Shown here: positions 1-7,712 of the stretch, piece by piece
How positions within the stretch are numbered: position 1 is the stretch's first letter
Layout of the letters: each line of letters starts with the position of its first letter
NCBI GenBank assembly: GCA_023249935.1
Contig: JAHFBQ010000001.1
Span: 1 to 53,735, forward strand
DNA length: 53,735 nt
Reading direction: 5' to 3'
From: a bacterium
GTDB taxonomy: Bacteria; Babelota; Babeliae; Babelales; RVW-14
Made by a program: the position numbers and the translations under genes
Notes under the pieces: generated by a model
Seen by the model: only the letters and a program-made list of their open reading frames with translations
Told to the model about the DNA's origin: nothing
The model's database searches: none

Positions 1-2
1 AT

Positions 3-245
3 CGTTATTTCAAAAAATGGGAAGGTATCTACTACGATCTGAAAGAGCACAACATTGGGTTCTGGGAACAAAAAACGTTTGTTGATCCAACCAATACAGG
101 GGCTAAATTTGAACGGTTACATGAAGCTGTGGTTGAAGCTAATCCTAGGTTGACCAAGCCACCGACGGTCATGTATAAAGTTGCGCAACGCTGTAAATGG
201 AAGTACGAGTCTGCCAAGCGCAAGTGGCAGCTTTTCTGGAAGTAG
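3..245 (+). CDS. C-terminal fragment of an unknown protein (5' end outside window)
   Basis: The frame is open from the window edge to a TAG at 243-245 and encodes 80 residues with no start needed inside. The composition is that of a real protein: many aromatic and basic residues, several Trp, and a very basic tail ending in WQLFWK. I do not recognise a family. The opposite-strand frame over the same bases is less convincing because it is rich in Ser and Cys and reads like a shadow. The next gene on this strand begins about 135 bases later, behind a hairpin, so the two are probably separate transcripts. Confidence 0.6.
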   Translation, partial: RYFKKWEGIYYDLKEHNIGFWEQKTFVDPTNTGAKFERLHEAVVEANPRLTKPPTVMYKVAQRCKWKYESAKRKWQLFWK

Positions 246-305
246 ATCCTCCTGCGATATTTTTCATACAAAAGTTAAAACTTGCTTTAGTGGCATGCTT
301 TCGAT

Positions 306-350
306 AGATTATGACAAATTGCGAATCTGATTCGCAATTTGTCATAATCT
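306..350. repeat. Perfect 21-bp inverted repeat with 3-nt loop
   Basis: Bases 306-326 (starting agattatgacaaattg) are exactly complementary to 330-350, with ctg as loop. It ends 30 bases before the probable start of the AAA/DUF4143 ATPase and has no T-run after it, so it is a poor candidate for an intrinsic terminator. It could be an operator, a structured 5' leader of the ATPase mRNA, or a small mobile palindrome. The perfect pairing is seen directly; the role is inferred. Confidence 0.8.
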
Positions 351-380
351 GCTGTGGTTGTCGATTTAATGGGAGTTTAT

Positions 381-1556
381 ATGGAAATTAAGCGAAAATT
401 AACTGAGCAAGTTATCAGTGCCGCCACCCAGTTTCCTGTAGTGGCTATTGTTGGGCCTCGTCAATCGGGTAAAACTACGCTGGCTCAAGCGATTTTTCGT
501 GAGCATCGTTATGTTTCCTTAGAAGATTTTGATGTTCGTGAACTTGCTACTACAGATCCCAGAGGTTTTTTAAATGATTACCCTTCGCAAACAGGGATTA
601 TTCTTGATGAGATTCAGCATGTACCAAAGCTGCTTTCATATATACAAACAATAGTTGATCGAGAAAAGAAAAAGGGATTTTTTATTCTAACGGGATCGCA
701 GAATTTTTTGGTTAATGAAGCAATTACGCAGACACTTGCAGGTCGCATTGCCATATTTACGTTATTACCTTTATCCTTGGCTGAGCTTGAACAGGCATCA
801 TTTTTGCCGAATAGCATTGAAAGCTTAATTTTTGCAGGGTCTTTTCCTCAAATGTATGCAGAAAAAATTCAAGCCTCGCGACTCTATGGCAATTACATAC
901 ATACATATGTAGAACGAGATGTACGACAAATAAAAAATGTTCAAGACTTAAATCTTTTTCAAACATTTCTTCGTTTGTGTGCGGGTAGAATTGGGCAGAT
1001 TGTTAATCTTTCGTCATTAGGAAACGACTGCGGTATTGATCATTCAACGGTGCAGTCTTGGTTATCTCTTCTAGAGGCTAGTTATATCATTTTTAGGTTA
1101 TATCCTTATTACAAAAATTTTGGTCGTCGCCTGGTTAAATCGCCAAAGATTTATTTTGTTGATACAGGTATTGCCTGTTGGCTTTTAAACATTAAATCTG
1201 AAGAGGATCTCTTGCAACATTATTTGCGTGGAGGATTAGTAGAATCATTTATTATTACAGATCTTCTTAAGCAAAAGTACAATCTTGATCAACAACCCAA
1301 TCTTTATTTTTGGCGGGATCAAATTGGTAATGAGATTGATTGTATTATTGATGAGTATCCTCATCCAATTCCAGTAGAAATTAAGTCTGGTAAAACAGTA
1401 TCAAGTTGGTTTTTTAAAGAGTTATTGGCGTGGCAAACAACAACCAATGCTCCTGAGGGCAATCCGTGTTATCTTGTGTATGGAGGGGAAGAGACTCAAA
1501 ATTGGCCTCAAGCAAAAGTATTAGGATGGAAATCAGCTGCTCATCTTATCAAGTGA
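381..1556 (+). CDS. AAA ATPase with C-terminal DUF4143 domain
   Basis: This 391-residue protein belongs to the AAA_14 plus DUF4143 family (COG1373). The P-loop GPRQSGKT is at about residues 25-32 and a Walker B GIILDEIQ at about 72-79, followed by the ILTGSQNF sensor region. The C-terminal half carries IYFVDTGIACWLL, and NEIDCII followed by PVEIKSGKT, a D...ExK pattern like that of nuclease folds. Function in this family is poorly known; members are common in symbionts and accessory regions. I chose ATG 381 because gggag at 371-375 lies five bases upstream; GTG 354 and ATG 369 are in frame but less well placed. The 3' end overlaps the convergent gene by 8 bases. Confidence 0.85.
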   Translation: MEIKRKLTEQVISAATQFPVVAIVGPRQSGKTTLAQAIFREHRYVSLEDFDVRELATTDPRGFLNDYPSQTGIILDEIQHVPKLLSYIQTIVDREKKKGFFILTGSQNFLVNEAITQTLAGRIAIFTLLPLSLAELEQASFLPNSIESLIFAGSFPQMYAEKIQASRLYGNYIHTYVERDVRQIKNVQDLNLFQTFLRLCAGRIGQIVNLSSLGNDCGIDHSTVQSWLSLLEASYIIFRLYPYYKNFGRRLVKSPKIYFVDTGIACWLLNIKSEEDLLQHYLRGGLVESFIITDLLKQKYNLDQQPNLYFWRDQIGNEIDCIIDEYPHPIPVEIKSGKTVSSWFFKELLAWQTTTNAPEGNPCYLVYGGEETQNWPQAKVLGWKSAAHLIK

Positions 1557-3309
1557 AAATGTATCCTCCAATTACATCAAACGATTTTGTTTCATAGTTC
1601 CAATTGATAAATAATGGGTGTTGTTGCCAGATTGTATCATCAACAGTGAGATGTATTTTGGTAGCATCACCTATTGTGTTTTTTTCTAAGACAACAAGTG
1701 AACCAAGTTTTTGGCTGCGTTGAGCATCTGTAGTTTCGAAGATGAATTTTTTATCATTAGACGACTGAAAACTGAAGCCCTGCGTAATTGGTGATACTGT
1801 TACGTAATTTTTTTCATAGTATGGAGCTACAGCATTAAACCAACGTCCAGGCTTGACAATATTGCTGTCTTGCTGTGTCATTGCGAGTGCAAGATCAAAA
1901 TAAACTGGATAATCACGATTGTTAAATATGATCCAAAATATCTGCGGGTTGAAACCAAAGCCATCACTTGGGATGGTTAAAAAGCAGAGAGGTCGGTGAG
2001 TGACTTGGGGATCTGCGCAGAGATTAACGACTGCTTGGTGCATGGTATGTAGTTTTTGTTCGCGAGCCTGGAATGAAGTGAAGGTGAGAAGGCCTAAGGC
2101 GGCGATGAAAATAGAGATGGCAAGCTTTAGGTATTGTTTGATTGGAATGTTACTCTTTACAAAAAGTGTTGCAAATCCAGCAATAAAAAACGGCAACGCT
2201 TCATATATGTAGCGTGGGCTATAAAAGCTTATGATGCCTGGCCAGAGCATAAGTATGCCGCAAGTAAAAAATGCTATGACCAATAATTTTTGGCGGTTGC
2301 GAATAAAAGCATAACCGAGCAATGTAAGCATGGGAGCGAGGAGTACAACCTTAAGTACTCTGTTGCCCCATGGTAGCCAAGAAACAAACAAGAGATCATA
2401 AAAAAACACCAAAAATTCTTGAAATTTTATTGCTATAAACGAGCCTTTAGTTGCATACGGAAAAAGCATGCCATTCGTGGCGACTTTAGCCAAAGGGTAC
2501 AGCCAAAGCCGTATGCCAAGAAATGCTACTGCTACTATGCTAAACAGCGATGTAATGGTTATGATTTGCTGCCAGTTGATGGAAATTTTGCAGGCGATAC
2601 TACGTGCTAGCAAGAGAATGCCGACTACTGCTGGCAGGATTAGAGTGGTTTCTCGGGTGAGTAATGAGAGTGCATAGAAAATTAAGGCAAGGAATAGTGC
2701 AAACTGGATCCCCGCCTGCGCGGGGAAGACGAAAGAAGAGAACTTGATGGCAGATAGTTTTGTTCTATCAAGATAATGAAGCAATGCAAGCGCTATGCAG
2801 AGTATAAGTACCACATTGATGTAGTAATGAAAATTAACTACGGCTCCAAACCGGTAGGCAATTTGTGGGTGTAACGCGAAGAGGAGGGCGCCTAATGTTG
2901 CCGTCCAGCGACTGACATAGCGGGAAAAAAGATAAAATAGTAAACCGGTTGCTATTGCGTGTGCAGTAACATTACATAAAAAATATCCGTAACCGTTAGT
3001 GCCAAAGAGCCAGAATTGTAGTGTGAGGTAGATGCAATAAAGCGGGCGATAGTAAGCGTCTAAAAAGTCTGGTCTGCTAAGCACATACCCACCAGGAACA
3101 CCGACACCTTGATTGGTGTGGCCATCATTAAAAAAATATAAAAGATCAGACCAAGTTTTTGTTTTGAAGCCCAGAAAAATGCCGTGAAAATCATCACCGG
3201 TAAACCACCAATTGGTAAAGGGAATGCCAAAGATGAGCAGGATTCCGGCGGCAATGATGATTGCGATGATCTTAGTATTAATTGAGTTGCTCAAAGGTGC
3301 CTTGTTCAT
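1549..3309 (-). CDS. GT-C type polytopic membrane glycosyltransferase, paralogue 5 of the operon
   Basis: This 586-residue protein has about ten or more hydrophobic segments and the marks of the local family: an acidic DD pair (FTGDDF) after the first membrane segment, YRPL, an LHP motif after about 140 residues, a TRET motif, and a C-terminal soluble part ending near INWNYETKSFDVIG. By analogy with GT-C enzymes it would move a sugar from a polyprenyl-phosphate donor on the outer face of the membrane; donor and acceptor are unknown. It is the last gene of a minus-strand operon and overlaps the gene before it by 32 bases. An AGGA lies seven bases before the ATG. It carries an in-frame palindromic repeat encoding FPAQAGIQ (see 2703-2731). 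Confidence 0.75.
   Translation of the reverse strand: MNKAPLSNSINTKIIAIIIAAGILLIFGIPFTNWWFTGDDFHGIFLGFKTKTWSDLLYFFNDGHTNQGVGVPGGYVLSRPDFLDAYYRPLYCIYLTLQFWLFGTNGYGYFLCNVTAHAIATGLLFYLFSRYVSRWTATLGALLFALHPQIAYRFGAVVNFHYYINVVLILCIALALLHYLDRTKLSAIKFSSFVFPAQAGIQFALFLALIFYALSLLTRETTLILPAVVGILLLARSIACKISINWQQIITITSLFSIVAVAFLGIRLWLYPLAKVATNGMLFPYATKGSFIAIKFQEFLVFFYDLLFVSWLPWGNRVLKVVLLAPMLTLLGYAFIRNRQKLLVIAFFTCGILMLWPGIISFYSPRYIYEALPFFIAGFATLFVKSNIPIKQYLKLAISIFIAALGLLTFTSFQAREQKLHTMHQAVVNLCADPQVTHRPLCFLTIPSDGFGFNPQIFWIIFNNRDYPVYFDLALAMTQQDSNIVKPGRWFNAVAPYYEKNYVTVSPITQGFSFQSSNDKKFIFETTDAQRSQKLGSLVVLEKNTIGDATKIHLTVDDTIWQQHPLFINWNYETKSFDVIGGYIFT
2703..2731 (-). repeat. Short palindromic repeat inserted in frame in a GT-C gene
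   Basis: The core is tccccgcctgcgcgggga (2708-2725), a GC-rich palindrome in an AT-richer gene. On the coding strand it reads as FVFPAQAGIQ. I recall the same DNA pattern (cccgcgcaggcggg, with a following atccag) as a dispersed repeat in many proteobacterial genomes. Paralogues in this window lack residues at this point: they go almost directly from the basic loop to the next membrane helix and the RET motif. Confidence 0.8.
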
Positions 3310-4999
3310 GCTTCCATCCTAATAATAGTATTTTGTCATCCCAGCCTCCGAGCTGGGATCCTCCATCTAGATGAATCTTAAATGCCAGGATCTTTTTGCC
3401 AACGTGCTCAGTAATTTCTACTTTGCCAAGGGAATTATTCATAAGATCATCTTCGTCAAACCATAAACTGTCAGGAGATATAGTTTGTATGGTGAGAACA
3501 TCTTCTTCGCGTCTAAAATCTAGCGATTTGATGCGAAGAAGATCCTGTCCTAAAAAGCTTTTGAATAAGTTGGCTATAGAGACATTATTACCGATGGCGG
3601 CTTGAGGTGGGAGTTCGTGGTGATATTCATTAGTACGTGCACTCATGATAACTGGAGCGCTACAGTTACCAGTGCCTAACATAGGAATGGGGATTCCGAG
3701 AGTAATTAATTTCTTGTTAGATGTATGCGAAAGATTGGCAAGATTTTGATATACAAGCATTTCTTTGTGGTTATAGGTGCACCATAGGGCCATGGTTTTT
3801 ACGGTTATTAGGCCTTGAATCAATACAAAAAACCCAAGAGAAAGCAGTATCATGCCGCGACGGCGACCGTTTGTTATAAATGGATGCAGCAATATGGCTA
3901 AAAGAATTGCTAAAAAAAATGTTGGCAGATAGAGGTAACGGCTGCTATGGAAAAATACAAGCGAAGGCCAACTGAGCAGTAAGATACAACTACATAAAAA
4001 CATGAGTATGAGTCGGCGATGTGGATAACTTCTTTGCCAAACTATAAAGATCGTTCCTCCAATCAGAATAAGAATTATAAATTTGAGAATAGTAAAGCCA
4101 GATGGGATCCATTTAATGCCAATGAGATCAAAAAAGTAGGTAAGTAAATCGTAAAATTTATTGCGTAAAAATAAGCCTGTTGGTTCAGCTGGCTTGAATC
4201 CTTTGATGCCTATTCTTGTTATATGAGAACTGAGTGGGTATGCCCAGCAGCGTAAAAGTGTGTATAAAATAGGTGGTATGATCATATATGGAGAGTATTT
4301 TAGTAAAAAATCTTTGAAGTGGAGTTTTTGATCATTAATTTGTGAGAGCACAAACCATCCAAGTATTACGAGTAGTGGTAAGAATATTAATGTTTCTCTT
4401 AGCAGCAGTGCTAGCAAAAATGTTGTGCTTGCTGATACAAGCCATCTCGTTTGGCGTCTTCTATAAAAGAGATAGATAAAAAAACATATTAGTACAAGAA
4501 AACATCCCTCAAGACTATTTTGAATATAACATTGCCAGAAAAAATAATCTTTCAGGCTCGAATGAAAAGCAAAAAATAAGCTACATAGGGCTGCTAGCGA
4601 GGGGATTGTTAAATAAGCTAAAACGTTAAAAAGTACAAGCGTTGTGATTGTGTGAAAGCCAACGTGTATCAAATGAGTCACATAAGGGTTGAGTCCAAAC
4701 GCTTTGAACTCAGCTCCCATAATCAACAAAAGCAAGGGGCGATAGATTACCTCTAAGCAAGAGGGGCGTCCTAGAGGATAAAGATTTTCTTCTGAAAAGC
4801 AGGCGCTGTGCATGATATCGCCATGCTTAAAGATTCTTTTAATATCTGAGGTGCTCTTGCATTGTCCATGTCTTATCAGCCCATAATCGTCAGCATGAAA
4901 TCCTATTTCTCTGAATTGAGCTCCTAATAAGTAAAACACTAGAAGTCCAATTACCAGATTTAAAAATAATTTTTTTAGTGATGGGGCATTGATAGGCAT
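3278..4999 (-). CDS. GT-C type polytopic membrane glycosyltransferase, paralogue 4
   Basis: This 573-residue integral membrane protein has the family signatures IGFHADDYG near residue 32, IYRPLLLL, the HTITTLVLFNV helix, FFWQCYIQNSLEG, and LLLRETLIFLP. A soluble C-terminal domain of roughly 150 residues follows the last helix. AAGGA lies seven bases upstream of the ATG. It overlaps both neighbours (25 and 32 bases), so translation is probably coupled. The HADDYG acidic pair in the first external loop is where GT-C enzymes keep their catalytic or metal-binding acid, so I expect an active enzyme. Near its end a palindromic repeat adds about 12 residues (LDGGSQLGGWDD). Sugar and acceptor are unknown. 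Confidence 0.75.
   Translation of the reverse strand: MPINAPSLKKLFLNLVIGLLVFYLLGAQFREIGFHADDYGLIRHGQCKSTSDIKRIFKHGDIMHSACFSEENLYPLGRPSCLEVIYRPLLLLIMGAEFKAFGLNPYVTHLIHVGFHTITTLVLFNVLAYLTIPSLAALCSLFFAFHSSLKDYFFWQCYIQNSLEGCFLVLICFFIYLFYRRRQTRWLVSASTTFLLALLLRETLIFLPLLVILGWFVLSQINDQKLHFKDFLLKYSPYMIIPPILYTLLRCWAYPLSSHITRIGIKGFKPAEPTGLFLRNKFYDLLTYFFDLIGIKWIPSGFTILKFIILILIGGTIFIVWQRSYPHRRLILMFLCSCILLLSWPSLVFFHSSRYLYLPTFFLAILLAILLHPFITNGRRRGMILLSLGFFVLIQGLITVKTMALWCTYNHKEMLVYQNLANLSHTSNKKLITLGIPIPMLGTGNCSAPVIMSARTNEYHHELPPQAAIGNNVSIANLFKSFLGQDLLRIKSLDFRREEDVLTIQTISPDSLWFDEDDLMNNSLGKVEITEHVGKKILAFKIHLDGGSQLGGWDDKILLLGWKHEQGTFEQLN
3335..3372 (-). repeat. Second palindromic repeat, in frame near the end of a GT-C gene
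   Basis: The bases gtcatcccag...ctgggatcc form a stem (atcccag with ctgggat) around a cctccgag loop. It encodes GGSQLGGWDD just before the conserved C-terminal strand that paralogues write as ITWDY. The layout (gtcat, stem, ggatcc) is like the repeat at 2703-2731, so it may belong to the same class with a different stem. Confidence 0.7.
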
Positions 5000-6417
5000 T
5001 TGGTGGTCCTTGTATGTGCTAGCGAATCTTTTATTCCATATAGTTTAAGAGCAGATCGATAACCAACGTTGGGGACAATTTTTGAAGAACTATGGATGGG
5101 AGAAATTCCTGCATGGATGGATTTTACATCAGCTTCTATCCCAACTGTTTCAAGGGCTGAGTAATGTACCCATTTGCTGAGTGCTTTGTTGGTAATAACG
5201 CCTTGCAAAAATACATATACTAGGCCGCAGCTCAAAAATAACCATTTCCATTGTTTGGCTGTATTTGCCATGAATAATGGTTTTACCAGTAACCCTATTA
5301 ACAGGGCGAGAAGTATTACTGGCAAATAGATATAGCGGCTACAATGAACGAAAAACGATGGCCAACATAAAATTAAAATTGAAAAACTAAGCAATACAAG
5401 TAATCCTTTGTAGGGATTATTTCTCCAGAGCAAAACTATGCCGCTAATGAGTAGTGCTATGATTGTAAGTTTTAAGCACAGAGATAATGTTGAACCATTA
5501 GGTAACCATTTGAGTCCGATTAGATCAAAAAAACAGGTAAGTAGGTCGAAAAATTTGTCCTTAAAACTAACTGTTGTTTTTGTGACTGAAAAAATACCGA
5601 GCGAGGCAATTTGGGTGGTTAGAGGATATGCCCAAAGACGCAGTGCAAGGTAACTTATAACTGGTATAGAGAAAAGGGATCCAGCAAAGAAGCATTCGTT
5701 CAATCGTTGTTGCCATTTTTCCTTCGAAAAAAGCAGAATAGCGATGATTGGTATAGCTGGGAATATTACAAGCGTTTCTCTTAGGCAGAGACCGAAAAAC
5801 AACATTATATTTGCAAGAATAAATAATTGTTTATGCATTGGTCGCCGAGCTAGCCACCAACATAAAAGTGTAAGTACAATGAGAAACAATAAACCCTGTA
5901 GGCTATTTTGTACATAGCATTGCCAGAAAAAATATTCTTTAAGGCTTGTGTGCAAACCAAAAAATAAAGCAGCAACTAAGCCACTCCAGGGATGTACTAA
6001 GATTGCTAAAGTATTAAAAATTATGAGGCTATTAATTGTATGTAAGGCAGTGTGGATGAGATGAAATTTGTATGGTTTGAGTCCAAAAAATTTGTAATGG
6101 GTTCCCATTACTAGTACGAGCAGGGGACGATAAATAACCTCTAAAAAACTTAATCTTGGTGTATGCTTCTCATCGAGTGGTTCGTTTGATGCGAGTATGC
6201 AGTCACCATTTTTTACGACACGAATAACATCTCCAATTGAATTATACTTGCCGTTATACATCATGCCGTAATCATCATCGTGGAAACCAATTGAGGTATG
6301 TTGCAGTCCCATAACTAAAAAAATAATAAAGCCTACGAGGATATTCATTGCCAGGAGCAATTTTTTATTAGGTAGGGCAATGATTGTAGAAGGGAATAAA
6401 TTGCTAAGTTTAATCAT
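4975..6417 (-). CDS. GT-C type polytopic membrane glycosyltransferase, paralogue 3 (short C-terminus)
   Basis: This 480-residue protein aligns by eye with its downstream neighbour through IGFHDDDYGMMYNGKY, EVIYRPLLVLVMG, LHTINSLIIFNTL, FFWQCYVQNSLQG and LCLRETLVIFP. After the last membrane helix it has only a short tail, so most of the soluble C-terminal domain found in the 550-590 residue paralogues is missing. Its ATG overlaps the TGA of the upstream gene (ATGA), a sign of coupled translation. It could be a naturally short form or a 3'-truncated copy. The membrane-embedded catalytic part looks intact. Confidence 0.75.
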   Translation of the reverse strand: MIKLSNLFPSTIIALPNKKLLLAMNILVGFIIFLVMGLQHTSIGFHDDDYGMMYNGKYNSIGDVIRVVKNGDCILASNEPLDEKHTPRLSFLEVIYRPLLVLVMGTHYKFFGLKPYKFHLIHTALHTINSLIIFNTLAILVHPWSGLVAALFFGLHTSLKEYFFWQCYVQNSLQGLLFLIVLTLLCWWLARRPMHKQLFILANIMLFFGLCLRETLVIFPAIPIIAILLFSKEKWQQRLNECFFAGSLFSIPVISYLALRLWAYPLTTQIASLGIFSVTKTTVSFKDKFFDLLTCFFDLIGLKWLPNGSTLSLCLKLTIIALLISGIVLLWRNNPYKGLLVLLSFSILILCWPSFFVHCSRYIYLPVILLALLIGLLVKPLFMANTAKQWKWLFLSCGLVYVFLQGVITNKALSKWVHYSALETVGIEADVKSIHAGISPIHSSSKIVPNVGYRSALKLYGIKDSLAHTRTTKCLSMPHH

Positions 6418-7712
6418 TGGCTTAACTTTCTATACAGGCTTACTCCTAGTGGTGATCCTATGCCATCAGCAATCTGTTCTTGCTCTAGGTGTGTTCGAGC
6501 AACCCATACTTGCATTCTTTGATTGGTAACAACTCCTTGGACTGTTGCATAGAGTATAAATACCGCAAAAAATAAATATTTTGATCGTTGAGTTAGATTT
6601 GAGCTTAAAAAGCCAATTAGCAGCGCAAAACAGAGTGTTGGTAGGTATAAATAGCGGCTGCAATGACAAAGTAATAATGATGGCCAGCTGAGGAGGATGA
6701 GTCCGCAGGTGAGTACTGCAAGATAGTTTTTATAAGCATTTTGTCTCCACGTGCTGACTACAAAAATTCCAAGTGCTACCAATGCAGAAAGTTTGATTAA
6801 GGTATATCCCTTAGGTAACCAATGGAGACCAATCATATCCATAAACCAGGCAACCCAGTCGAAAAACTTGAGATTTATGGTTTGCAATAAGCTGTGATTG
6901 TTTTGGGTGAAGTTTTTTATACCAATGCATTGAACTGAGGTTGAAAATGGGTGTGCCCATAGACGGAGCCCCATGTAGGCGGCGATGGGAATGAGGAAGA
7001 GAACGGTGGATTTGAAGACTTGTTTTAAGTTTCGTTCCTCAAAAAACACGAATAATCCAACAAGAACTGGTAACACAATCAATGTTTCTCGAAGTAGCAG
7101 CGTGATAAAAAAAAGAACTAAGAAACCAATCAAGGTCGGTATCCATCGTCGTCGATACCATAACAAAAAAAATAATACCATGATACAAAGAAGTCCTGTC
7201 TCAAGGCTATTTTGAACATAGCATTGCCAAAAGAAATAATCTTTTAAATTGGTGTGTAATCCCCAGAAAAGAGACAGGGGTATGGCACAGAGTGGGCCGC
7301 TATACATTGTTACTACATTGAGAATAGTAAGTGTGGTGATTGTGTGCAGGGTTGTATGTACTAAGTGAAAGTAATAGGCATTCATACCAAAAAATTTATA
7401 TTCGGTGCCCATGATGAGCAAAACAAGTGGGCGATAGAGTGTTTCAAGAAAATTTTTCTTCTCAACCGTCTCCTTGTCAAGCATGGTTCCGGCGCAGGTG
7501 ATCATGTCGCTGTTGCTGAAAATAGCTTTTATGTCGTGTAAAGAGTTATAACGACCATTGTAAGTGAATCCATAATCATCAGCATGGAACCCAATATTTG
7601 TATGCTTGGCTCCCATGAAATAAAAAACTATGCTCGCAACAATGAGATTAGCGAGGAGAAGTAATATTCTATTAAGGGACTTGCTTTCGCCCGAGTATTT
7701 TAAATTTTGCAT
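6414..7712 (-). CDS. GT-C type polytopic membrane glycosyltransferase, paralogue 2 (short C-terminus)
   Basis: The product is 432 residues from ATG 7712, or 442 from ATG 7742, which would sit further inside the upstream gene. Family marks are present: NIGFHADDYGFTYNGRYNS, TLYRPLVLLIMG, HTTLHTITTLTILNVV, FFWQCYVQNSLET and LLLRETLIVLP. It is close to the next gene downstream, suggesting recent tandem duplication. Like that gene it stops soon after the last membrane helix and lacks the soluble C-terminal domain. It overlaps the upstream gene by about 40 bases and the downstream gene by four. Confidence 0.75.
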   Translation of the reverse strand: MQNLKYSGESKSLNRILLLLANLIVASIVFYFMGAKHTNIGFHADDYGFTYNGRYNSLHDIKAIFSNSDMITCAGTMLDKETVEKKNFLETLYRPLVLLIMGTEYKFFGMNAYYFHLVHTTLHTITTLTILNVVTMYSGPLCAIPLSLFWGLHTNLKDYFFWQCYVQNSLETGLLCIMVLFFLLWYRRRWIPTLIGFLVLFFITLLLRETLIVLPVLVGLFVFFEERNLKQVFKSTVLFLIPIAAYMGLRLWAHPFSTSVQCIGIKNFTQNNHSLLQTINLKFFDWVAWFMDMIGLHWLPKGYTLIKLSALVALGIFVVSTWRQNAYKNYLAVLTCGLILLSWPSLLLCHCSRYLYLPTLCFALLIGFLSSNLTQRSKYLFFAVFILYATVQGVVTNQRMQVWVARTHLEQEQIADGIGSPLGVSLYRKLSQ

